From contig NC_085884.1 in the NCBI RefSeq assembly GCF_035222275.1, forward strand, positions 2,666,001-2,730,000: a stretch of 64,000 bases of DNA, given 5' to 3'. The notes below the pieces were generated by a model. That model saw only the letters and a list, made by a program, of their open reading frames with translations, ran no database searches and was not told where the DNA came from. This document shows positions 47,732-56,709 of the stretch, piece by piece. Source of the stretch: Podospora bellae-mahoneyi. Taxonomy: Eukaryota > Ascomycota > Sordariomycetes > Sordariales > Podosporaceae. How positions within the stretch are numbered: the stretch's first letter is position 1; every line of letters begins with the position of its first letter. The position numbers and the translations under genes are program-made.

Positions 47732-48181
47732 TGTTACAGTTAACCCAACAGCAAGCCACGCTACATGTGGGGCGCAGGACGTCCCCAGCCAATCATTAGG
47801 GAAATTAGGAGGAAGCTAATCAAGGCAGGCCGAAAGTACTATGGCGCCAAGGAGCACGAGCACTTTGCAGAATGCAAGATGCTCGGGCTGATCGAAAGCA
47901 TAGCACGACAAGCACGTTGCAGGATGCAATGTGCTAGGAGTGATCGGGGCCGTAGTAGAGCGAGCACCTTAGGGTCCCGAAGTCTATATATATAGAGGAA
48001 CTAGCTGGTGTAGATAGACAGTTCTGTAGTATACAATTTAAGTTACAATCGTTAGTATTTACACTGTTATAATTAAAACAATCAATTTATTATAAATTAT
48101 TTAGCTATGCCGAACCAGGATTATTTAGAAGTGCCTTTAACTACTATCCTTTTTAGAGGTTCTGGATAGAAATTCGTTATA
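47732..48181 (+). mobile_element. Solo LTR, A-like with variant U3 (fossil)
   Basis: 450 bp from TGTTACAGTTAACCCAAC to a mutated form of the common tail. The U3 keeps its own GC-rich sequence with repeated GAGCACG/GCACGAGC-type words, while the last 200 bp match the other LTRs and are AT-shifted. No clear target duplication. It abuts the WD40 relic. Confidence 0.7.
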
Positions 48182-48185
48182 ATAA

Positions 48186-48456
48186 ACCCTTAAGGGACAT
48201 AGCGATTCGGTTAGCGCGGTAGCGTTCTCGTCGGACGGTACTATACTAGCGTTAGCTTCGGACGATAAAACGGTACGGCTTTAGGATATAGCGACCGGCG
48301 AGCACCAGCGGACCCTTAAGGGGCATGACCGCTGGGTTAGAGCGGTAGCGTTCTCGCCGGACGGTACCACACTAGCGTCAGCTTTAAACTATAAACGGTA
48401 CGGCTTTAGGATGTGGCAACCGGCGAGTACTAGCGGACCCTCGAGGGGCATTACAC
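48186..48456 (+). pseudogene. WD40 high-identity repeat scrap (HET-E/NWD type), broken
   Basis: Two nearly identical WD40 units plus the start of a third can be read. Unit one gives TLKGHSDSVSAVAFSSDGT, then LASDDKTVRL, then DIATGEHQRTLKGHDRWV; unit two gives RAVAFSPDGTTLASA and ends in another GGACCCT...GGGCAT block. The spacing between matching points is 126 bp, exactly 42 codons, the unit size of hypervariable WD40 arrays in fungal STAND proteins such as HET-E and HET-D of Podospora. A TAG replaces the usual Trp codon in unit one and unit two is one base short. The rest of the gene is gone or hidden in AT-rich sequence. It begins immediately after the LTR ending at 48,181. Confidence 0.7.
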
Positions 48457-50019
48457 TCTTAAATATCTATTGTTTTTGGATAGTAACTGTTTTAAAATAG
48501 ATAACCCTGAGTCTAGTAAATAACTTTACCGACCAAAAGCCTAGTAAAGCTCTTTCCTTTATTAATAATAAGTAAATTACACGAAATAGGAAGGACTTTA
48601 TTTAGCTTTATCTTAACTATCGGCTAATATATATAGTAATATCTAATTATACTATCGGCTTAGAATATATTTCTAGCTATATTTAGCTCTTTCTATTTAC
48701 TTTTATTAAAAAAAGATAAACGTTGTAATATATAATAATGCTATATATTTCAATATCTTATTTTAAGTATAAAGCTTAAAACGCGTAATTACTTTATAAT
48801 ATTTTATTTTCGCTATATATATAGTTTTGATTTACTACCATAAATACTTTAACGTTATTATAGTCGAACCGCTTTAATCAGCAGAAGATTACGTTATATA
48901 ACGCGGCAGATATTTACCTTAGCAGGTGTATATTAAATAATAATATTAGATACAAACTTAGTTAATTCGTTAGTTATCGGAAGAAAGAGGACTAGGTACC
49001 ACATGCTTACCTAACCAGGTAGTCAAGGTCCCACTGCTAAGATATTAATTCCTTAACAGTGGGCCTCTTACTGTCTAATTCAATAGTTTGTACGATTTCT
49101 CTCCATCGCACTGTGGGGCAAATTACATCAGCGTTAGACTGCTCTATTTACCTGGTAGCTACGTTATAGTGCTTTTTGACAGGCCGTCAGCACGCAAACG
49201 CCGGCAAATATCAGTACTATTAGCGATGTATTTAGTACCTCGATGTTCTCTAAATACAGCTAGTCCGTATCCAAATACTTCAAAGAGTACAAGAGCAAAC
49301 GCCGGTTTCGCTCCTAACTATAAATAAAAATCTTAAATATAACCCTTATTTCCTAGAGAAGCTGCGGACTCTACTTTAAGGGGCTGTGGAGGGGAAGATA
49401 GTGCGGACTTAGTAGATAGAAAGAAAGTGCGTTTTCTAGAGGGCAAATGTACGTTTTGTAAAGAGCTAGGGTATTCGTCTCTTCTTGAGATCTGATAATT
49501 TGACGGTTCACTCCCCTCTTTTCCCAAACGTAAGTGATCCGGGAGCCGTGAACGAGATCCTCGGCTAATATCAGGGCCCCTCTGAAATTATTATTGTATT
49601 GCTCTGAACCTAACTCCACTACAAAACGCCATTTCGCCTCTTCGTTTTTGTAAGAGCTAAGTCCAGCATAAACGCGTACGGACATCCAAGCGTAATCCAG
49701 TCGTTTAGCTGAATCCTTAGCAAAATACATTCCTTACGATAGCATACAGATAATTATGATCTCGGCTTTAAAGATCGGAGTGGTAAGTGTCTAGGTAGTA
49801 AAGAGCTATGCTTCATAATCATTCCGTCTGAGAGCCTGAAAATACGAGCTCGATGTACCGAAGTACCTATATTTTTTACCGCCCGTTTTATTTTCGATTT
49901 TTATATTCTGTCGGCGCTTATATGCTTCAGGTTCGTTGGAAGACTGAGGGGTGTGAATGTGGAAGATAACGAGAGAAATCTTCCTCAGTTTTTGGCAGTA
50001 TGTCATCCGAAATCTGCAT
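48457..50019. other. Right margin of the island, no gene assigned
   Basis: 48,457-49,080 is AT-rich and featureless. 49,080-50,019 has more normal composition and a 119-codon minus-strand open frame (49,730-49,371, motif SVRVYAGLSSYKNEEAKWRF) that I cannot identify. A neighbouring frame has RARIFRLSDGMIMKHS. Together they could be a decayed small kinase-like domain, but this is too weak to call. Confidence 0.35.
49030..49063. repeat. Imperfect 12-bp inverted repeat (hairpin)
   Basis: CCCACTGCTAAG and CTTAACAGTGGG form a stem with one mismatch and a 10-nt loop. It lies in otherwise featureless sequence at the island margin. Possibly the trace of a small inverted-repeat element. Confidence 0.6.
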
Positions 50020-50868
50020 TAGATTTCCCTGGAAATGACAGTCTGGATGTATTGCCCGTCATGGTCGTCCGCTTCCAGGATCCATTCGAAAGTTCCGTAC
50101 TGAGGATCACGGATAGCATCTTCCCGTGAGCACATAGAAGAGAATTAAAGCTACCGCAATGCCCTAGCCTCAGCGGTGGGCGGAGAAGATGACTCGAGCA
50201 GACTCTGTACCTTCTCTTCTACCCTGCGCAGTATGTCGATTGAAAGGGTTTGCTGATCACAGCTGATATTGGCCCTCATCTCGTGCAATGTCTTTTTGAA
50301 ATCAAGTAGTCGATCAGGACCACTGGAGAACTGTGTGGTAACAGAAGCGTCAAGTTTGCTAATCTGGGTGGAAACCAGAAGAGACCGTTCACTTTATGTT
50401 CGTTAGTAGTGAGCATTGATCCATATCTCGCAACAGGAAGCACATGCTTGAGGATGAGAAGAGAGATACTTAAACCCATCAGATCGGTATTGTCCAGAAG
50501 ACCAAGCAATTTGTAAATTTCGCCTTCTTTCCTCTTGGAGCGTAACGATATTCGGAGAGCTTCGAATTTGGAGGTGACATCCCAGGGAACAAGACTTTGC
50601 AAGATGCCCTGGATTTCGTTCAGGCGCTCCTTGGATTTGGTTGCCAAGCCTTGCAGAGCATCGACATGGTGATTAGAGGAAGCTGGAAAGGGTGTTTGCT
50701 GCACACTGTTCGTTGTTTGCTGCAGTTCATGTATCAAGGACTGTACGTCAGAGACACCAGGCACAGTACCTGTTTGCAGCACTTTGAGCGCACCAGAAAC
50801 GAGGCTGTATGAAAAATCGACGAAGGTCAAAATAGAGGCAGCAAATCCAACCGCAGCGATTGCCTCAT
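50020..50868 (-). pseudogene. N-terminal half of an NLR-like (NACHT) gene, broken
   Basis: On the minus strand the typical fungal NLR N-terminal domain is readable: AIAAVGFAASILTFVDFSYS, then VSGALKVLQTGTVPGVSDV, LIHELQQTTNSVQQT and LQGLATKSKERLNEIQGIL (50,865-50,600). After a frame change near 50,310 comes LHEMRANISCDQQTLSIDIL and RRVEEKVQSLLESSS. Two stops follow, then FSSMCSREDAIRDPQYGTFE with WILEADD to about 50,070. That last block is what immediately precedes the NACHT domain in this family. No NACHT follows here; it is found on the same strand at 29.4 kb. No in-frame ATG is left: the sequence at 50,868 reads ATGAGGCA, one base short of the expected ATG-GAG-GCA. Confidence 0.65.
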
Positions 50869-51330
50869 TGTGTCTCGAGACGGAGAGTCGAAGGTATGAA
50901 GGTTGGCCTACCGTGCAATCAGGAAGATGGGTTGGGTTGAGAGAAGATCAGCGTCCGGAAACCCCGGCACCAGACACGGTCTGATGGCTAATAGAGCCAA
51001 TTGGACATCGAGGTTCCCAATTGGACATCGTGGTTCTGAAGCGAGAGCAAGGCTCCTGAGTGGGCTTAAGAAATACGACTTGGAAAGCTGTCCTCGGTGA
51101 GTCCTGTGTTTTCTTCGTGGGCAATAAGGTAGATCGGTATATTCGCAATGAGTGTCGTCATTTGAGAACCGACTAGTCTAGCCCTCGGTTTTCATTGAAC
51201 TGGCTAGACCCTCACGTGACAGCGCGTCGCGTTCCACCTCGTTTTAGGTTTCGGTCCACACCTTAAAACGCGGTCTTTGTGCAAGAACGACAACCAGCGA
51301 CCGCCGGACAAAGCAAAGTGCCCGCTAAAG
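50869..51330. other. Intergenic region upstream of MutY gene
   Basis: About 460 bp separating the NLR relic from the MutY gene. A direct repeat with core CCAATTGGACATCG is present near 50,996-51,030. It should contain the MutY promoter. No gene seen. Confidence 0.4.
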
Positions 51331-53079
51331 ATGGCACGCCGGAAAAGCGCTCGTATTGCAGCACAAGAGCCAAAACCGCCAAACCCGTACGGGCCACACA
51401 ATGGTGATTCAGAAGACGCCGCTGGGCTGATGTCAGCTTCTCAACCCTCATCGCCGGATTCCGCATCCTCTGCGTCCGACCCAGATCCTGAACCTCGACC
51501 GGCAAAGCGCCGCAAGGTGACAAAACATACCCCAAACACGACAACAAGATCACCGACAAAATACTCCAAATCCAACTCCCTTCTTCTCGTCCAGTCTATC
51601 TTTACTTCAGCACCCCACGATGGCCGCGCCCTTCCTCTCCGCCCACACCCGCCCTCCTACCACCAACCCCTCCTCCTATCCTCGCCATCCGCCCAAGCCT
51701 CCCTCCTGAAGTGGTTTCAAAAAGAACAAACGATCCGCCTCATGCCGTGGCGCAAACCCTTCCTCACGAACCCCTCCCGCGCCGACCTTTCCCGTCGAGC
51801 CTACGAAGTCTGGATCTCCGAGATCATGCTCCAACAAACCCGCGTTGCGACGGTAATAGCATACTGGAACAAGTGGATGACAAAGTGGCCTACGATCGAA
51901 GACCTAGCACAGGCAACAGAGGAAGAGGTGGTCAATATGTGGACTGGGCTGGGGTATTACTCTCGGGCGAGGAGGATACATGCCGGGGCACAAAAGGTTG
52001 TCGCCGAGATGCAGGGGCTGCTGCCGGATACGGTGGAGGGGCTTATGAAGCATGTTCCCGGAGTGGGAAGGTATACTGCTGGGGCGATATCGGCTATTGT
52101 GTTTGGCGAGGCGGAACCGATGGTCGATGGGAATGTTATGAGGGTGTTGTCGAGGCAGATGGGACTGATGGGAGATGTGAAAGGGGACAAGAGGGTGGTA
52201 GACGTGCTTTGGGAGGCGGCGGATAGGTTGGTGAAGGTTGTTGCTGAGGCTGATGGGGAAGAGGGCGAGAAGCCGGGGCTATGGGGACAGGCGTTGATGG
52301 AGCTGGGGAGCACGATCTGTACACCAAAGCCTCAATGTGGAAAATGCCCGGTGACGGAAAGCTGTATGGCTTACGCCGAGGGTGTGGCTCTGGCCTCAGG
52401 CCTCAAGCAGGCCGTTCCCGATATTGAGGATGGCATTGCTTGTGTGTTTTGTGAACTTGTGGAGGAAGATGCCATGGAAGCGAGCTCGCAGGCTACGGAA
52501 AAGAAGGGGAGGCAGCAAACCTCCAAGTTCTTCGAGGCGTTCCAAGCAAGTTCCATGAAGGAAAAGGATGTTGCTAGCAGAACGCCCTCGTCCCAAGAGT
52601 TGAATACCATCATCTCCCATGCCCAGAGGTTTCCCCTGAAGAAACCCAAGAAGCAGGTCAGAGAGGAAGAAGCTCTTGTTTGCGCCATTCGTCGCGTATC
52701 AGACGGACAGTACCTCATCAGTCGCCGGCCAGACAAGGGGCTGTTGGCTGGATTGTGGGAGTTTCCCAGCTACATATTGCCCGCCTCCAATGACAGCACT
52801 ACCAAAAGCCGGAAAAAGCAGGCATTGGACTACGCGTCTAGTCTGGTCGAATCAAAAGACGGATACCGTGGAGAACTAGGCACTGTCCCTTGGTTATTTT
52901 CACATCTGAGGCTCGCCATGCACGTTCAGCTGTTTGAACTGGACGATTCAGGCAGAAGCCTCCGAACACTGCCCCTGGAATCGAACTATCGATGGGTGTC
53001 CAGCGATGAGATTGAATCAGAGTCCATGGGGACTGGTATGAAAAAGTGCTGGTCCTTGATCAAGGCAACCAGAGAGTAG
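51331..53079 (+). CDS. A/G-specific adenine DNA glycosylase (MutY homolog)
   Basis: A single exon of 582 residues from ATG 51,331 (MARRKSARIAAQ); the frame stays open 18 codons further up but this ATG starts the basic, nuclear-type N-terminus. The glycosylase domain has VWISEIMLQQTRVATV with the catalytic Glu, the helix-hairpin-helix LMKHVPGVGRYTAGAISAIV and the catalytic Asp in VDGNVMRVLSRQ. An Fe-S cysteine motif follows, ICTPKPQCGKCPVTESC. The C-terminal NUDIX-like domain (about residues 430-575: EEALVCAIRRV, KGLLAGLWEFP) recognises 8-oxoguanine. MutY removes adenine mispaired with 8-oxoG in base-excision repair. The first Cys-Cys gap of the Fe-S motif is five rather than the usual six residues. 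Confidence 0.93.
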   Translation: MARRKSARIAAQEPKPPNPYGPHNGDSEDAAGLMSASQPSSPDSASSASDPDPEPRPAKRRKVTKHTPNTTTRSPTKYSKSNSLLLVQSIFTSAPHDGRALPLRPHPPSYHQPLLLSSPSAQASLLKWFQKEQTIRLMPWRKPFLTNPSRADLSRRAYEVWISEIMLQQTRVATVIAYWNKWMTKWPTIEDLAQATEEEVVNMWTGLGYYSRARRIHAGAQKVVAEMQGLLPDTVEGLMKHVPGVGRYTAGAISAIVFGEAEPMVDGNVMRVLSRQMGLMGDVKGDKRVVDVLWEAADRLVKVVAEADGEEGEKPGLWGQALMELGSTICTPKPQCGKCPVTESCMAYAEGVALASGLKQAVPDIEDGIACVFCELVEEDAMEASSQATEKKGRQQTSKFFEAFQASSMKEKDVASRTPSSQELNTIISHAQRFPLKKPKKQVREEEALVCAIRRVSDGQYLISRRPDKGLLAGLWEFPSYILPASNDSTTKSRKKQALDYASSLVESKDGYRGELGTVPWLFSHLRLAMHVQLFELDDSGRSLRTLPLESNYRWVSSDEIESESMGTGMKKCWSLIKATRE

Positions 53080-53327
53080 GATCAGCTATGCTGTGGCGAT
53101 GTGAGGCTTCCCCTGTTCGCACTTGTGCTGCGCCCCCTGTAAGCGCCTAATTGCTGCCCAACCCCGACGATGTTTGGTGGGATCCAGAGGACACATTCGT
53201 GGTGCCTAGCAACGCCGCTGGAGAGATGTTCGGCTACAAAACCACACCACGGAAATAAGCCCTCAACTGGCACCATCGAGTCTCCTGCAACATCAAGACA
53301 CTTGAGTTGAGACTTTGGAGTAAGAAA

Positions 53328-56300
53328 ATGGACCAACCCAAAGACCGGCGACGCCTCAAGTTGGAGCCGTCGAAGCTCGGACCCAGCGCCAACAATGATG
53401 CGAGCCCCCCAAAGACGCCGGACACAGAAGAAAACAAGCCCAAAGAGACCCCCGTATCCGTATCCCAGCCTGATCTAAGCACACAACACGAAACAGTGGA
53501 AAGCGAGGAGTTCAAGCGCCCCAATCTTGGACTTGGACCTTCCCACGAAGCCCAGGTTGAGGAACGTAGTCTTGAGCGAGAAGCGCAGGAGAAGCAGAGG
53601 GATCAACCAGATGACGACAACGAATGCAAAGAAAACCCCATGTCGGATGAAAACCGGGAGTTGATTGATGTGTGGATGCAAACCGAGGATGAAGCGAGAG
53701 CCGAGGAAGAGGACAACGTGATGACTCGAGACAACTACGAGGCCAACTTTAAGGAAGAAGTGGCGCTACACAACCTGTACAAACATCACTATTTTGACGA
53801 ACAGTGGCTGCTGTACTCGAAAGAGACATCAAAAGACCGCAAAGACGAAGATTGGTTCATTCATTCACCAACCGTGCTGGAGGCAACCGACCCGCAGTAC
53901 CTTTGCGACATGTGCCGACACGTCAACTTCACCGTCCTATTTACGCATCGCAATCTGAAGCCTCAGGGGAACAAGGATCCATCCACTGCTTGCATCGAGT
54001 TGTATGGACTGTCGAGAGTTCTCAACGAGAAATCTACGTGTTCATTTTGCAACCTGGTGCGAGAAGCCATTGAGCAACAATGCACTGCTGAAGAACTCGC
54101 AAAGGCGAGGCAGACAAAGGCGGGCAAGATATCAATCGACATTCTTGATGATGGGCCAGATTGCGCCCTGCGGTTGGAGGTTGGCTTCAGCCACTTGGCG
54201 AAGAAAGTAATTATGCAGAGGATGACATCCGAGGATGAGCCCTTTGCACTTCAAGGGCTTCCAGTACGCAAGGACGCCGCAAATATCCCACGGCTGTGCA
54301 ACTGGATCCGCACTTGCGAAGGCAGCCATCCCAAGCTCCACAGGTCCATTCACGCATTCTCGCCCGAAATGGAGACGCTGCGAGTCATCGACGTTGATGA
54401 AGGCTGTCTCGTAACAGTGCCCACGCCGTGTCGCTATGCTTGCCTTTCCTATGTCTGGGGGAAGAATGCAACAAGTCTCGTCCATTTGACACTGGAAACA
54501 AAGGCAACCCTCGAAAGCCCAGGAATCTTCAGCAACGGATCAATCGTCATCAGCCAGACCTATCTGGACGCCATCAAGGTTACCAGGGATATTGGACTGC
54601 GTTACCTGTGGATTGACGCTCTCTGCATTGTGCAAGACGACGATGCTGAAAAGGCAATTATTGTCTCGCAAATGGCTGCTGTGTATGGCAACGCCGTCAT
54701 CAACATCGTTGCCTCCACCAACTTCAGCCCTGATGGCGGACTTCCGGGGGTGGGTAGCACGCCACGGGCACGATCCCAGGTAGTTAAACAAATCCAAGGG
54801 CTGTCTGTTGGCGCTGTGTTTCATGACGCCCGTCAGCCATACCACGAGATTGAAGACGCCATCTGGAATTCTCGTGCTTGGACATTCCAGGAGCGTCACC
54901 TGTCCCAACGCACCGTGTACTTTACGGCTTCTCAGCTCTATTTTACCTGCCCCCATGGGACTGCGTGCGAAGACACAGTTCGCAATTCGACACGGGACCT
55001 CAAGCCAACGGTGCCTGTAGATCGGCCAAAGTTTGAAGAAGCCATATATCCCCTAATGTTCTACATTTGGTCCGACCCGACCCAGACAGAATTCCCCAAC
55101 AAGCGCTTCAAGTTAGCTGGTACGGGCACAGAATCTGACACCCTGGTATCTACTCGGGAAGAACTGCCTACTCCAACCTATAGAGCAATGCCCGTGGCAG
55201 CTTACCGGAGCGGCACTCTTCCCATGGAAGGGGAGACGCTCTGGAAGACATATCGGGAGGCTGTCAACATGTACACCAAGCGCAAAATGACGTGGCAGAG
55301 CGATGCCATCAACGCATTCCAGGGCGTCACTGATCTCATTTCTCAGGGGGTGAACACCACCTTCTGGTACGGCATACCCGAGTTTGCCTTTGATCAGGCT
55401 CTCTTGTGGTACCCCCAGGAGCCTCTCACCCGCCGGACCTATTTGGGAGCCGCCCCGTCCTGGAGCTGGGCTGGATGGGAAGGGCACACAAAGTATCGCG
55501 GCCGGGGCTGGCACAATGCCATTGCTGTGGCACCCTTCAACGTCGTCCACTGGCTTACACATCCGTCTAGTATCGGCACTGTTGTACGGTATCTTGTCGC
55601 CCGCGGAGATAGCCCAGAGCGTGTGGCAAAAATTGTTCAGGCAGCCAAAGAGCAGCCTAAATCCTTGAATTCCTGGGTTCATGCCTTCTTGTATCAGCTG
55701 GAGGACCTTGACGACGGTTGGAAGGACGAAAAGGACACCTCGCGCAACGAGCTCTACTTCTCCCATCCCGCCTACCCGGGCCTCCGCTTTACATACCCCA
55801 TCAACTTGCCGGGAAAACCGTTGCTACCACGACATTTACCGGACGGGACACTTCCCTTCACCGCTCGCTCAGTCGAAGCGCGCTTCACCGACATGTCCAC
55901 AACCGCTCACAAGTCGATACCTGTCGAAGACGAGTTTCTGCAGATTGGCCTCAACGATGCGGGCAAATATGGGTCAGGCTCTCGCCGACCGTGGGAGTTT
56001 GCTGTCTACCATCAAGGATACCGCGCCGGGTTCTTGTCTCTCAACGTCCCCCTTTCGTCCATCGACCGTGCGTCGGCTTCGTACAGGCTGGTGGCCATGT
56101 CGAGAGACATGGTGCCACAAATCGCCCCGCCGCCGTGTGGATGGGACCTTTACTGGAACCTGAACCCACGGCGAATGCAGGACAGTGTCTTCTTCGATGA
56201 GGAATGGGGACGGCCTGAAGAAAGGAGAAAGTGGACGGTGTTTACTGACTCGGAGCCGGGGAGGGGGCCAGGCAGGGAGAATGGGGATCCGCGCTGGGAC

Positions 56301-56471
56301 CTCGGGCGCTATGAAACACCGGCTATAAATGATGTGTACAATGTCTTGTTGTTGGAGAACAAGACTGGCGAGAATGGGGAGTGGTGGGAGGAGAGGATTG
56401 GGGTTGGGAAGATTCATGTCGGGGCATTCTGGATAGCAAGGCCCGTCATTGAGAAGTTTGCTCTGAGGTAG
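53328..56471 (+). CDS. Large HET-domain protein
   Basis: A single exon of 1,047 residues; the first ATG is at 53,328 (MDQPKDRRRLKLEPSK). Residues 1-130 are acidic and low in complexity. Two CxxC-like pairs (LCDMCRHVNF near 205, CSFCNLVREA near 245) precede the HET domain and may bind zinc. The HET core begins near 370: YACLSYVWG, then LRYLWIDALCIVQDDDAEK, YGNAVINIVAST and SRAWTFQERHLSQRTVYF. The C-terminal 450 residues contain the usual Trp-rich APSWSWAGWEG. HET proteins act in heterokaryon incompatibility and related cell-death responses. The CxxC-HET-long tail layout is the common large HET type in Sordariomycetes. No lesions seen. Confidence 0.9.
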   Translation: MDQPKDRRRLKLEPSKLGPSANNDASPPKTPDTEENKPKETPVSVSQPDLSTQHETVESEEFKRPNLGLGPSHEAQVEERSLEREAQEKQRDQPDDDNECKENPMSDENRELIDVWMQTEDEARAEEEDNVMTRDNYEANFKEEVALHNLYKHHYFDEQWLLYSKETSKDRKDEDWFIHSPTVLEATDPQYLCDMCRHVNFTVLFTHRNLKPQGNKDPSTACIELYGLSRVLNEKSTCSFCNLVREAIEQQCTAEELAKARQTKAGKISIDILDDGPDCALRLEVGFSHLAKKVIMQRMTSEDEPFALQGLPVRKDAANIPRLCNWIRTCEGSHPKLHRSIHAFSPEMETLRVIDVDEGCLVTVPTPCRYACLSYVWGKNATSLVHLTLETKATLESPGIFSNGSIVISQTYLDAIKVTRDIGLRYLWIDALCIVQDDDAEKAIIVSQMAAVYGNAVINIVASTNFSPDGGLPGVGSTPRARSQVVKQIQGLSVGAVFHDARQPYHEIEDAIWNSRAWTFQERHLSQRTVYFTASQLYFTCPHGTACEDTVRNSTRDLKPTVPVDRPKFEEAIYPLMFYIWSDPTQTEFPNKRFKLAGTGTESDTLVSTREELPTPTYRAMPVAAYRSGTLPMEGETLWKTYREAVNMYTKRKMTWQSDAINAFQGVTDLISQGVNTTFWYGIPEFAFDQALLWYPQEPLTRRTYLGAAPSWSWAGWEGHTKYRGRGWHNAIAVAPFNVVHWLTHPSSIGTVVRYLVARGDSPERVAKIVQAAKEQPKSLNSWVHAFLYQLEDLDDGWKDEKDTSRNELYFSHPAYPGLRFTYPINLPGKPLLPRHLPDGTLPFTARSVEARFTDMSTTAHKSIPVEDEFLQIGLNDAGKYGSGSRRPWEFAVYHQGYRAGFLSLNVPLSSIDRASASYRLVAMSRDMVPQIAPPPCGWDLYWNLNPRRMQDSVFFDEEWGRPEERRKWTVFTDSEPGRGPGRENGDPRWDLGRYETPAINDVYNVLLLENKTGENGEWWEERIGVGKIHVGAFWIARPVIEKFALR

Positions 56472-56709
56472 GGGGTATGCCATCATGCTTGTCTCGCCAG
56501 TGACATGGGTCGAGTGCCGCCGCATGGTGGAACCTGCCGAACATTGTTTCGGGATTCCCCGCTCGAGCACATGGAGAGTGAGGGGTCGAGATAAGGTTGG
56601 AGATATCTCCCAGAAACATGATAAAAAATGAACATATAATTTTCAACATTCCGAACTCAAACTCAGCCATCGATTTCATTGTGGCCACACTCTCAAAACA
56701 CAAATCAAG

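Noticed and set aside
49371-49730. 119-codon minus-strand frame with kinase-like flavour
   Set aside because: Suggestive words (RLSDGMIMKHS, VRVYAGLSSYKN) lie in different frames and no catalytic motif is visible; too weak to name.
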